In this document: piece after piece, positions 47,439 to 55,169 of the stretch
Layout of the letters: the number at the start of each line of letters is the position of its first letter
How positions within the stretch are numbered: the stretch's first letter is position 1
From: Chelativorans sp.
Lineage (GTDB): Bacteria > Pseudomonadota > Alphaproteobacteria > Rhizobiales > Rhizobiaceae
Direction of reading: 5' to 3'
Assembly: GCF_031180965.1 (NCBI RefSeq)
Contig: NZ_JAPSLH010000003.1
Coordinates: 62,001-126,000 of the forward strand
DNA length: 64,000 nucleotides
The notes under the pieces: generated by a model
What the model saw: the letters and a program-made list of their open reading frames with translations, nothing else
What the model was told of the DNA's origin: nothing
The model's database searches: none
Position numbers and translations under genes: made by a program

Positions 47439-48038
47439 TCAACCGGCCCGATGCCTGCGGGCCTTCTCGCGGTTGCCGCAGGTGCTCATGCTGCACCAGC
47501 GGCGCCGGCCGCCCTTGGATCCGTCGACGAACAGCCAGCCGCAGCGCGGGCAGGCCCGGATGCGCTCTTTGGGCAGGACGAAAAGCGCCTCGAGGGCGAG
47601 CAAGGAGAGCGCGGTTGGGATCGCGCCGGGCTTGCCAAGGCCCTCCGGGGACAGTTCGAGGACGCCGTCTTCGAAGGACAGGCCGTGCTCCAACGCGCCG
47701 GCAGCGGCGGACCGCAGGAGATCTGCAAGGGCTTTCTTCGGCAAGGCCGCGCCTTCGGCCACGGCATTGAACACCGCCCAGGAATCTTCGCGGACCCGGC
47801 GGACGGCAGCGGCGAGGCGCTCGCCGCCGGCCGCGAGCCCGGCTGCCTGCACGGGCGAGACCAGGCCAACCGACTGGCACCAGGCGGCCACATCCGCGCC
47901 GGTCTTGAGAAGCTCGTTGTCGGGCGCCGGTTCGGCCCGATTGAAGAGGGTGTTGGTCAGGTCGAGCGCGGGATGGCCGCCGATGAAGTGCCCCTCTTCC
48001 CATGGGGGAACGGCATGCCGGGTTTCGGCAAGAAGCAT
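47439..48038 (-). CDS. CGNR zinc-finger transcriptional regulator (ABATE domain)
   Basis: This is a 199-residue protein with an N-terminal ABATE domain (HFIGGHPALDLTNTLFNR...) and the C-terminal CGNR zinc finger CPRCGWLFVDGSKGGRRRWCSMSTCGNREKARRHR, whose four cysteines bind zinc. ABATE-CGNR proteins act as one-component regulators of small-molecule metabolism. ATG 48038 is used; TTG 48044 would add two residues. Its own upstream region has the same TAACC/GGTTA pair as the hydrolase, which suggests autoregulation and control of the hydrolase. Confidence 0.88.
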   Translation of the reverse strand: MLLAETRHAVPPWEEGHFIGGHPALDLTNTLFNRAEPAPDNELLKTGADVAAWCQSVGLVSPVQAAGLAAGGERLAAAVRRVREDSWAVFNAVAEGAALPKKALADLLRSAAAGALEHGLSFEDGVLELSPEGLGKPGAIPTALSLLALEALFVLPKERIRACPRCGWLFVDGSKGGRRRWCSMSTCGNREKARRHRAG

Positions 48039-48067
48039 GGGCAAGAACCGCGCAGCAACGGCATCAG

Positions 48068-48095
48068 TAACCGCTTGCAGAGAGATAAGAGGTTA
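48068..48095. promoter_or_regulatory. TAACC-N18-GGTTA site upstream of the CGNR gene
   Basis: Half sites TAACC (48068-48072) and GGTTA (48091-48095) lie 30-57 bases upstream of the CGNR ATG, matching in sequence and almost in spacing the site before the hydrolase. Both also share an inner AGAG...TA...AGGTTAT portion. It is the likely autoregulatory operator. Confidence 0.55.
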
Positions 48096-48218
48096 TAGGC
48101 AGCATTGCCAGGGCCGAGCAGCGATCCGTTCAGGGAAGGACGGCTGATTGCCAGGCCGGTTCGTGCCTGATAAGGACGATCCCTCTCTTTTCACCGCATG
48201 TTGCCCGGGCTTGAACCC

Positions 48219-48245
48219 ATGGAACCGAAGCAATCAGACCGATAG
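48219..48245 (+). CDS. Leader peptide MEPKQSDR of the exporter attenuator
   Basis: An ATG at 48219 opens eight codons (MEPKQSDR) ending at TAG 48245. Its last five residues, K-Q-S-D-R, parallel the K-N-A-D-K end of the cmlA leader peptide (MSTSKNADK) by conservative changes. A perfect 10-base-stem hairpin begins at the base right after the stop. No strong ribosome site precedes it, which is the weak point. Its role would be sensing of amphenicol-like ribosome stalling. Confidence 0.5.
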   Translation: MEPKQSDR

Positions 48246-48342
48246 GCCGCAACAACCGTTGCCTCGTTGTTGCGGCAGTCTGCCCGGCTCCATCTCAATC
48301 ATGACAGCGCAGACCGCCGCCAAATGCCACTCATTTGAGCGG
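48246..48342 (+). promoter_or_regulatory. Probable translational attenuator of the FloR/CmlA-like gene
   Basis: Hairpin 1 is GCCGCAACAA / TTGTTGCGGC (48246-48255 with 48267-48276). Hairpin 2 is CCGC-CAAATG (48317-48326) with CATTTG-A-GCGG (48332-48342), and its 3' arm covers the AGCGGA that serves as ribosome site for the exporter. The GCGGC of hairpin 1's 3' arm (48272-48276) can pair with GCCGC at 48316-48320, the base of hairpin 2, which would free the ribosome site when hairpin 1 is opened by a stalled ribosome. Confidence 0.55.
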
Positions 48343-48352
48343 ATGCTTCGTC

Positions 48353-49555
48353 ATGCCTACTCAGAATCCCCCGCTGTGGACCTACAGCCTGCCGGTCGCC
48401 TTGATGCTTCTGGCCCCCTTCAACATTCTCGCCTCGCTCGGCATGGACATCTACCTGCCGGTGGTCCCCGCCATGCCGGAAGTCCTGGGGACCACGCCGG
48501 CCGTGGTCCAGCTGACCCTCACCCTCTACATGATCATGCTCGGACTGGGGCAGATCGTCTTCGGGCCGCTGTCGGACCGGATCGGCCGCCGTCCGGTCCT
48601 TATCGGCGGCGCGCTGCTTTTCGCACTGGCTTCCTTCGCGCTCGCCGCGACCTCCTCCGCATATCCGTTCCTGATGCTGCGGCTTTTGCAGGCGGTCGGG
48701 GCGTCGGCGACGCTGGTCGCGCTGTTCGCCACCATACGCGACGTCTATGCGGAAAGGCCGGAGAGCACCGTCGTCTACAGCCTCATGAACGCGATGCTGG
48801 CCTTTGTGCCGGCACTCGGCCCCATCGCGGGAGCGCTCATCGCCGGCTCACTGGGCTGGCGCGCCATCTTCGCCGCTCTGGGGCTTCCCGCGCTGATGAT
48901 GCTCGTCTGGGCCTTGCCCGCATGGCATGAGACGCGGCCTGTCAGGGACATGCCGCGCAAGGCGCCGTTCGGCCCGGTATTGAAGAGCCCCGCATTCTGG
49001 ACCTACACACTGGCCTTCGGGGCGGCCATGGGCACGTTCTTCGTGTTCTTCTCCACGGCGCCGCGCGTCCTGATGGAGGGCGCCGGGTTCTCTGAACTCA
49101 GCTTCAGCATGGCCTTTGCGACGGTCGCCTGCGTCATGATCGCCACCACCCGGTTCGCCAAGCTCGCCGTGGAGCGGTGGGGAATTGTCGGAAGCGCGGC
49201 GCGCGGCATGGCGCTCCTGATCTTGGGCGCCTGTGCGCTCCTGTCCGGCGAGGTCCTGCTGGCGCCGTCCTTCTGGTCCTTCGTCCTGCCGATGTGGCTG
49301 ATGGCCGTGGGGATCGTGGTCACCGTCTCCGTCACGGCCAACGGGGCATTGCAGGAGTTCGGGGACATCGCGGGCAGCGCCGTCGCCCTGCATTTCTGCA
49401 TCCAGAGCCTCATCGTCGGCGTCGTCGGCACCGGCTGCGTGCTCACGCTGAATGGCGACACCGCCTGGCCCTTGATCGCCTACTCGGCCGGCATGGCGGC
49501 GATCACGCTCGCGGCGCTGCTGCGGCTTCGCCTTCGCGGCAGGCAGGCTTCGTGA
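48353..49555 (+). CDS. FloR/CmlA-like phenicol-type MFS exporter
   Basis: This is a 400-residue, 12-span major facilitator of the Bcr/CflA (DHA1) type. It is strikingly like FloR: PFNILASLGMDIYLPVVPAMP, YMIMLGLGQIVFGPLSDRIGRRPVL, AFVPALGPIAGALI, GTFFVFFSTAPRVLM, VSVTANGALQEFGDIAGSAVA and LNGDTAWPLIAY all recur with small changes in FloR/CmlA proteins that export florfenicol/chloramphenicol. ATG 48353 lies eight bases after AGCGGA. Unlike classical floR it is in a chromosomal-looking context without mobile genes. Substrate is inferred, not proven. Confidence 0.85.
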   Translation: MPTQNPPLWTYSLPVALMLLAPFNILASLGMDIYLPVVPAMPEVLGTTPAVVQLTLTLYMIMLGLGQIVFGPLSDRIGRRPVLIGGALLFALASFALAATSSAYPFLMLRLLQAVGASATLVALFATIRDVYAERPESTVVYSLMNAMLAFVPALGPIAGALIAGSLGWRAIFAALGLPALMMLVWALPAWHETRPVRDMPRKAPFGPVLKSPAFWTYTLAFGAAMGTFFVFFSTAPRVLMEGAGFSELSFSMAFATVACVMIATTRFAKLAVERWGIVGSAARGMALLILGACALLSGEVLLAPSFWSFVLPMWLMAVGIVVTVSVTANGALQEFGDIAGSAVALHFCIQSLIVGVVGTGCVLTLNGDTAWPLIAYSAGMAAITLAALLRLRLRGRQAS

Positions 49556-49566
49556 TCCCCAGCGGC

Positions 49567-49589
49567 GAGCGGCCCGTGCCGGGCCGCTC
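49567..49589 (+). terminator. Strong hairpin after the exporter gene
   Basis: Arms GAGCGGCCC and GGGCCGCTC with a GTGCC loop form a nine-base GC-rich stem 12 bases after the exporter stop. There is no T-run, so its efficiency as an intrinsic terminator is doubtful; it may protect the 3' end. Confidence 0.45.
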
Positions 49590-49714
49590 GTTCGGCCGGC
49601 TCGGCGATCTATGTGGTGCGCAATCCCGACAAGCTGAGGCACCTGCACTAGGGCGGGCTGGTCTTGGCGCCAGCAGTCGGTATATGCGGGAGCCCGGAAG
49701 CGGGAGGCGCCGAG

Positions 49715-50515
49715 ATGCGGATCATGTGTCTGAACGGCTGGGGCGGCAGATTGCATGACCGCCTGATCCCCTATCTCGAGGCTGCCTCCCCGGACGTCCT
49801 GTGCCTTCAGGAAGTGGTCCACACGCCCGCCGCTTCCCGGGAATGGCTGACCTATCGGGACGGCGACCACGTGCTGCCGCAGCGCGCCGACTTCTTCCGC
49901 GAGGTCGCGGCCGCCTTGCCCGACCATGTCGCGACCTTCTGCCCGGCAGCGCAGGGCGTCCTGTGGGACGGCGAGGAGCCCGTGCCTTCGCAATGGGGGC
50001 TTGCGACATTTGTCCGCGTTGGGTTTCCGATCATCGGGCAAGTCCAGGCTTTCGTGCACAAAACCTTTTCGCCGGATGGCTACGGGGATCACCCCCGGCC
50101 GCGCAACGCCCATATCCTGCGCATCTTTGATTTCGAGAAGAACCGGACGGTGCTGATCGCCCATATGCACGGCCTGCGCGACCTGAAGGGCAAGATGGAT
50201 ACGCCCGAGCGGCTGGCCCAGGCGCACAGATTCGCCGGCCTGATCAAAGGCGCGGCCGAAGAGCGCGATCAGATTGTCGCCTGCGGGGACTTCAATGTCG
50301 AGCCGGACAGCAGAACCTTCGAGGTGCTGGGAGTAGCCGGGCTCAAGGAGCTCGTCACGGCAGGCAATTTCACGGGTACCCGCACCTCCCACTACAAGAA
50401 AGCCGGACGGTTCGCCGACTATATGCTCGTCGGGGCCGCGGTCGACGTGCTCGGCTTCGACGTGGTCGAAGAGCCGGAAGTGTCCGACCACAGGCCGCTT
50501 CTCCTGGAGATATGA
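49715..50515 (+). CDS. Endonuclease/exonuclease/phosphatase family protein
   Basis: This is a 266-residue EEP-fold enzyme: MRIMCLNGWGGRL with the first Asn, PDVLCLQEV with the metal-binding Glu, ERDQIVACGDFNVEPDS with catalytic D-x-N, and FADYMLVG ... EVSDHRPLLLEI with the catalytic D-H pair. All hallmarks of the family are present. The substrate may be DNA, a phosphoester or a lipid headgroup; none can be read. ATG 49715 follows CGGGAGG. No signal peptide. Confidence 0.88.
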   Translation: MRIMCLNGWGGRLHDRLIPYLEAASPDVLCLQEVVHTPAASREWLTYRDGDHVLPQRADFFREVAAALPDHVATFCPAAQGVLWDGEEPVPSQWGLATFVRVGFPIIGQVQAFVHKTFSPDGYGDHPRPRNAHILRIFDFEKNRTVLIAHMHGLRDLKGKMDTPERLAQAHRFAGLIKGAAEERDQIVACGDFNVEPDSRTFEVLGVAGLKELVTAGNFTGTRTSHYKKAGRFADYMLVGAAVDVLGFDVVEEPEVSDHRPLLLEI

Positions 50516-50597
50516 TGTCGGCCGCCCGAGCCTACGGCTGGCCGGTGGAACAAGTCCCCCGCTGCACGGTTCTGCTCGCACAAAGCGGAGGGAGCCG

Positions 50598-51749
50598 ATG
50601 CTGGCAGCCGAATACAGAGGGCCCTACCGGATGCGGGCGGGCCGGAAGAGAATGCCGCGGATCGAGCATCCGCGCGACGCGCTGGTGCGCGTAACGCGCT
50701 CCTGCATCTGCGGTTCCGACCTGCATCTTTATCGCGGAATGGTGCCCGATACGCGGGTGGGCATGGTCTTCGGCCATGAGTTCTGCGGCATCGTGGAGGA
50801 GGTCGGGCCCGAGGTGGAGAAGCTGAAGCCCGGCGACCATGTGCTGGTGCCCTTCAACATCGCCTGCGGCCAGTGCCATTTCTGCAAGCAGGGACTGTTC
50901 GGCAACTGCCACGAGGCCAATGCCGAGGCGACTGCCGTCGGCGGCATCTTCGGCTATTCGCACACGGCTGGCGGCTATGATGGCGGGCAGGCGGAATATG
51001 CGCGTGTTCCCTATGCCGATGTCGGCCCGACCGTCATCCCCGACTGGATGGACCTTGACGACGCGGTGATGCTGACCGACGTGGTGCCGACCGGCTACCA
51101 GGCCGCAGAGATGGGCGGCATCCAGAAGGGCGACACGGTGGTGGTGTTCGGCGCCGGTCCCGTGGGCATCATGGCGGCGCGCTGCGCCTGGCTCTTCGGC
51201 GCCGGCCGCGTCATCGTCATCGACCACCTGCACTACCGGCTGGATTTCGCGCGGCGCTACTGCCCGGCGGAGGTCTATGACTTCCGCGAGATCGAGGACA
51301 TGGCAGTCTTCGTAAAGAAGCAGACGGATTCGCTCGGCGCCGATGTCTGCATCGACGCGGTGGGCGGCGACGCTGCCGGCAGCGCCCTGCACACACTTTT
51401 CGGCAAGGCGATGAAGCTCGAGGCCGGCTCGGCGATCGCGCTCCACTGGGCCATCAACTCGGTGAAGAAGGGCGGGATCGTCTCCATCGTCGGCGTCTAC
51501 GGCCCGACCGGCAACATGATCCCCATCGGCAATGTTTTGAACAAGGGGATAACGATCCGCGCCAACCAGGCTTCCGTGAAGCGCCTCCTGCCGCGCCTCA
51601 TCGAGCATGTGCAGGCCGGGCGCATCGACCCCAAGGCGCTCATCACCCACCGTATGTCGCTTGAGGACGTATCGGACGGCTATCACATCTTCTCCGCCAA
51701 GCTCGACGGCTGCATCAAGCCGGTGCTCTACCCGAATGGCGGCCAGTAG
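50598..51749 (+). CDS. Zinc-dependent alcohol dehydrogenase family protein
   Basis: This is a 383-residue medium-chain dehydrogenase. Catalytic zinc ligands lie in CICGSDLHLYRGMVP and GHEFCGIVEEVG, the structural zinc cysteines in CGQCHFCKQGLFGNCHEAN, and the Rossmann fold has VVVFGAGPVGIMAARCA. It resembles the glutathione-independent formaldehyde/aldehyde dehydrogenase-like class by its ICGSDLHLYRG start. ATG 50598 follows CGGAGGG. It is followed within 16 bases by a small gene that may be its partner. Confidence 0.92.
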   Translation: MLAAEYRGPYRMRAGRKRMPRIEHPRDALVRVTRSCICGSDLHLYRGMVPDTRVGMVFGHEFCGIVEEVGPEVEKLKPGDHVLVPFNIACGQCHFCKQGLFGNCHEANAEATAVGGIFGYSHTAGGYDGGQAEYARVPYADVGPTVIPDWMDLDDAVMLTDVVPTGYQAAEMGGIQKGDTVVVFGAGPVGIMAARCAWLFGAGRVIVIDHLHYRLDFARRYCPAEVYDFREIEDMAVFVKKQTDSLGADVCIDAVGGDAAGSALHTLFGKAMKLEAGSAIALHWAINSVKKGGIVSIVGVYGPTGNMIPIGNVLNKGITIRANQASVKRLLPRLIEHVQAGRIDPKALITHRMSLEDVSDGYHIFSAKLDGCIKPVLYPNGGQ

Positions 51750-51765
51750 GACGGGGAGACCGCAT

Positions 51766-52278
51766 ATGGCAACATCCACAACGAGGCTGCCGCGGGCGGT
51801 GGACCCGAACACGGTGAATGGCTGGGGCGTCGACGCCGACCCGCGCAACGATCCGACCTATCCCTTTCGGGACCGCTCGCGCGAGGACGGCCCGGGCATG
51901 GCCTGGCAGCGCCCGCCGCTGCAGGAGCCGCGCGTCGAGGTGCTGCGCTCGATCGAGCATAGCCGCCTGCCGGCGGTCGTCGGCACCTCCACCCCGCCGA
52001 AGGGCCTGAGTGGCATGATCCGCCGGGCCGCCTTCCGGTACAGCGAGTCCGACTGGCGGCACTGGCTGATGCTGCTCGGCGCGGACCGGATCAATGTCGT
52101 GGAGGGGATTTTCGAGGATCTCGCCCGCGGGCGCATCCCCAACATACCTGCCGAGATGGGGGCGCGCGCCGAGTGGCGGCACAACAAGCTGGGCCTCGTC
52201 CGCAAGGTTGCCATCGTGGCCGCCGTCTCCGCGGTGGCCGTCGCGCTGCTGAGGCGCCGCGGCAGGGACGACTGGTAG
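51766..52278 (+). CDS. Conserved protein with C-terminal membrane anchor, linked to alcohol dehydrogenase
   Basis: This is a 170-residue protein beginning MATSTTRLPRAVDPNTVNGWGVDADPRNDPTYPFRDRSREDGPGMAWQRPP and ending with a hydrophobic VRKVAIVAAVSAVAVALLRRRG tail, likely a membrane anchor. ATG 51766 lies after CGGGGAGA. Its proximity (16 bases) and orientation relative to the dehydrogenase suggest co-transcription; homologues next to such dehydrogenases are known in bacteria but uncharacterised. Confidence 0.75.
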   Translation: MATSTTRLPRAVDPNTVNGWGVDADPRNDPTYPFRDRSREDGPGMAWQRPPLQEPRVEVLRSIEHSRLPAVVGTSTPPKGLSGMIRRAAFRYSESDWRHWLMLLGADRINVVEGIFEDLARGRIPNIPAEMGARAEWRHNKLGLVRKVAIVAAVSAVAVALLRRRGRDDW

Positions 52279-52368
52279 CGTCTGAGGCAGAGCGCGGACG
52301 CTCTGGATGCGCGCTCCGGCCGGCGGCTCCCGATACGGAGGCTGCGCCGGCCGGATTTGTGCGCGGGG

Positions 52369-53232
52369 CTACTGGAACATGCCCTTCGGCGTCTCGCCCT
52401 TGAGGAACGGCTCGATCAGCCCGACGAGCAGATCGGTCTGGCCGATCACGGCCGTATGCGAGGTGGCCGGCAGGACGGCAAGGCGCGAGGCGGGCAGCGG
52501 CTTGCCCATGTCTCCCATTCCGCCGCCGCCGAGCAGGCGGAACATCGCCACATTGTGCTCCAGCGTCGCGACGTCGGCATCCCCGGCGATGATCAGGACC
52601 GGCGTCTTCAGCGCCTTCACGTCCTCGCCCCAGGCCATCGGCTCCTTCTCAAGCTGGATGAGCTTCTCGACGAGGGCCGGAAAGCCGTCCGGATCGGGCG
52701 CGAGCTTCTTGTAGTCCTCGGCGAAGGGCATGTTGAGGAACATCTCCACATTCATCTGCGGGATGAAGGCCTTGAAATCCGGCTGCCAGCCCTCGACGTC
52801 ATAGGCGACGGAGGCAGCGACCAGCTTGTTCACCTTTTCCGGATGGCGGATGGCGAGCTGCAGCCCGGCGGCCGCGCCCATGGAATAGCCGAACACGTCC
52901 GCCTTCTCGAGGCCGACCTTGTCCATGAAGACGGCGACGTCGTCCGCCAGGTTCGGATAGGTGATGGGCCGGTCGATATCGGTGGTGCGGCCGTGCCCCT
53001 GGAGTTCGAGCGCGTAGACCTTGTGGTTCTCGGCGAGCCTCGGGATGATTTCGCCCATGGTCGGGATGTTCATATAGGCGCCATGCAGCACGATCAGCGG
53101 GTCTCCCTCACCGGAGACCTCGTAATACATCTGCATGCCGTTGACCTCGACGCGCTGGCCCACAGGCTCGGACTCGGCAAGTACGGGGCCGGCCACGAGC
53201 AGGGCTGCGGTAACAAGGGCGGTGCGGAACAT
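52369..53232 (-). CDS. Exported alpha/beta hydrolase
   Basis: This is a 287-residue serine alpha/beta hydrolase with a Sec signal peptide (MFRTALVTAALLVAGPVLAES). The nucleophile is the Ser of FGYSMGAAAGLQLA; the HGAYMN oxyanion region, D in GDADVA and H in TSHTAVIG complete the triad. It is probably periplasmic. ATG 53232 is used; a longer frame runs upstream through the neighbouring gene. Substrate unknown; it converges on the DUF-like gene upstream. Confidence 0.87.
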   Translation of the reverse strand: MFRTALVTAALLVAGPVLAESEPVGQRVEVNGMQMYYEVSGEGDPLIVLHGAYMNIPTMGEIIPRLAENHKVYALELQGHGRTTDIDRPITYPNLADDVAVFMDKVGLEKADVFGYSMGAAAGLQLAIRHPEKVNKLVAASVAYDVEGWQPDFKAFIPQMNVEMFLNMPFAEDYKKLAPDPDGFPALVEKLIQLEKEPMAWGEDVKALKTPVLIIAGDADVATLEHNVAMFRLLGGGGMGDMGKPLPASRLAVLPATSHTAVIGQTDLLVGLIEPFLKGETPKGMFQ

Positions 53233-53378
53233 CGTCTCTCTCCTTCGTCTGATGCGTTCTGCCGATTTGCGCCTAGGACGAAAGAGCTTCCCGAACTCCG
53301 ACAGAAAGGCTGACATTTTTTCGAGCCCGCCGGAGCGCCGCGCCCTGCACATGGGCCAGCTTACGTCCCGGCCTCGTT

Positions 53379-54266
53379 CTAGCCGGCCGCCATTTCGCTG
53401 AACAGCCAATCGCGGAATGCCCTCACCTTCCTCTGCCGCAGGGCGCCATCTGGGTAGACGACGTAGTATTTCCACCTCGATTTCAGCGCCAGCTCGAAGG
53501 GACGCACCAGCCGCCCCGCCGCCAGATCGGCGGAGACGAGCGCGCTCCTGCCCAAAAGCACCCCTTCCCCCTGCACGGCCGCCTCGACGGCGTAGGCGGC
53601 GGCGTCGAACTTCAGGCCGCTACCGGGATCGATATCGTCGAGGCCCGCATGCTGCAGCCACATGGCCCAGTCGATCCGGAAGTTGTCGTGGATGAGCCGG
53701 TGGTATCTCAGGTCTCCTGGCGACCGGAGGGGATGCTTACCTTTCAGCAGTTCCGGACTGCAGACGGGAGAGACTTCCTCCTCCGCCAGGAGTTCCGACA
53801 CCACCCCCTCGTAGCCGCCCGCGCCGTAGCGGATCGCGATGTCGATCCCGTCCCTGATGAAATCCGCGTGCACGCCCGACGTGGACAGACGCACATCGAT
53901 CTGCGGATTCGCACGATGGAACCGATGGAGCCGCGGCACGAGCCACCGGCCGGCAAAACCATCCGACGTGCTGACATTGAGCACGCCTGCCGACCTGGGC
54001 GCCGTGGCGATGAGCGTACTGGCCGCAATCCGGTCGAGGGCCGCGCCGATTTCCGCCGCATAGGCGGCGCCTTCGGGCGTGAGGCGCACGAAGCGGGTGC
54101 CTCGCTCGAAAAGCCGGGTGCCCAGTCTTTCCTCCAGGGTTCGGATGGCGCGGCTGATCGCTCCGTGCGTCAGGTTCAGTTCGGCCGCCGCTTTAGTGAA
54201 GCTCAGATGGCGAGCCGCTGCGTCGAAGGCCGGGAGATGAGTCAATGGAGGAAGGCGGCGCGGCAT
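53379..54266 (-). CDS. LysR-family regulator (GcvA-like)
   Basis: This is a 295-residue LysR protein with LPPLTHLPAFDAAARHLSFTKAAAELNLTHGAISRAIRTLEERLGTRLFERGTRFVRLT, the GcvA-group N-terminus, and an effector domain with VGHPLRSPGDLRYHRLIHD. It diverges from the DUF1127 gene; a TGTGA-N7-TCACA site lies nine bases before its start and could be its operator. Targets may be the downstream VOC/SDR genes. Confidence 0.9.
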   Translation of the reverse strand: MPRRLPPLTHLPAFDAAARHLSFTKAAAELNLTHGAISRAIRTLEERLGTRLFERGTRFVRLTPEGAAYAAEIGAALDRIAASTLIATAPRSAGVLNVSTSDGFAGRWLVPRLHRFHRANPQIDVRLSTSGVHADFIRDGIDIAIRYGAGGYEGVVSELLAEEEVSPVCSPELLKGKHPLRSPGDLRYHRLIHDNFRIDWAMWLQHAGLDDIDPGSGLKFDAAAYAVEAAVQGEGVLLGRSALVSADLAAGRLVRPFELALKSRWKYYVVYPDGALRQRKVRAFRDWLFSEMAAG

Positions 54267-54274
54267 AGCTCACC

Positions 54275-54291
54275 TGTGAGTGACAGTCACA
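54275..54291. promoter_or_regulatory. TGTGA-N7-TCACA palindrome before the LysR gene
   Basis: An inner GTGAC-A-GTCAC palindrome (54280-54290) lies inside TGTGA (54275-54279) and TCACA (54287-54291). Nine bases separate it from the LysR ATG, within a divergent promoter region, fitting LysR autoregulation. Confidence 0.5.
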
Positions 54292-54393
54292 TATGATGCA
54301 CAAACATTCGGTTGTCGTCCAGCGGCGGGCAGCGCAATCCTTGGGCAATGAAGCCGCTCTCGTCGATACGGCGCATCCCGAATGGAGATCACT

Positions 54394-54633
54394 GTGAGCA
54401 ACATTCATGCCTATCACGATGGCTTGGATCGGCCGGGACCAGCATCTGCAGGCCTGCCAATCCCCACAATCGCACCACTACGCGCCGCGGTCTTGCGACG
54501 AGCCGCCTGCGTGTTCGCCGGATTCCGGCATCGCCGGTCGATGCAGCACATTGCACGCTTTTCGGATCATCGCCTGCAGGACATCGGCTTCGAGCGCGAT
54601 TGGGACGGGTCAATCCTCCGCAGGCAGCGCTAG
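54394..54633 (+). CDS. DUF1127-domain small protein
   Basis: This is a 79-residue protein whose C-terminal half RRSMQHIARFSDHRLQDIGFERDWDGS matches DUF1127 (a short Arg-rich domain often linked to phosphate or iron metabolism and RNA turnover). GTG 54394 lies six bases after GGAG and is preferred over ATG 54382. It lies opposite the LysR gene and before VOC and SDR genes in the same direction. Confidence 0.75.
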   Translation: MSNIHAYHDGLDRPGPASAGLPIPTIAPLRAAVLRRAACVFAGFRHRRSMQHIARFSDHRLQDIGFERDWDGSILRRQR

Positions 54634-54669
54634 CCGGGCGCCCCGGTTTTCCCGAAAAGGACAAACAAT

Positions 54670-55134
54670 ATGAAAATCTATCCGCATCTCTGGTTCGAAT
54701 CGCAGGCCGAGGAGGCCATGGAATTCTACATGTCCGTCTTCAAGGACTCCCGGATTCTCGGACGAACGGACCTGCCCGACCCCGAGTTGTCGGTCGTCCG
54801 GTTCGAACTGGCCGGCCTGCCGATCGTCGCCCTCAACGCCCATTCGCACACGCCCTACAACGAGGCGTTCTCCTTCCTGGTGGAGACCGTCGACCAGGCC
54901 GAGACAGACTACTACTGGAACGCGCTGACCGCCGGGGGCGGCAAGGAGCAGCCCTGCGGATGGCTGACGGACAAGTTCGGCGTCTACTGGCAGGTGATTC
55001 CGGCCATCCTGCTGCAAATGGAAGCCGATCCGGACCGGGAAAAGGCCGGCCGGGTGCTGCAGGCAATGTACAAGATGAAGAAAATCATCATCGCGGATCT
55101 CGAGCGCGCCTATCGCGGCGATGTCTGCGGCTAG
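54670..55134 (+). CDS. VOC-superfamily (PhnB-like) protein
   Basis: This is a 154-residue glyoxalase-fold protein: MKIYPHLWFESQAEEAMEFYMSVFKDSRILG, AHSHTPYNEAFSFLVE and WLTDKFGVYWQVIPAILLQM. This is the PhnB/3-demethylubiquinone-methyltransferase-like pattern, in which the metal ligands of true glyoxalases are largely absent. The reaction is unknown. It follows DUF1127 by 36 bases and precedes the SDR gene by 35, likely one operon. Confidence 0.87.
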   Translation: MKIYPHLWFESQAEEAMEFYMSVFKDSRILGRTDLPDPELSVVRFELAGLPIVALNAHSHTPYNEAFSFLVETVDQAETDYYWNALTAGGGKEQPCGWLTDKFGVYWQVIPAILLQMEADPDREKAGRVLQAMYKMKKIIIADLERAYRGDVCG

Positions 55135-55169
55135 CGCTCTCAAACCCAGCCAAAGCACAGGAGAACCTT

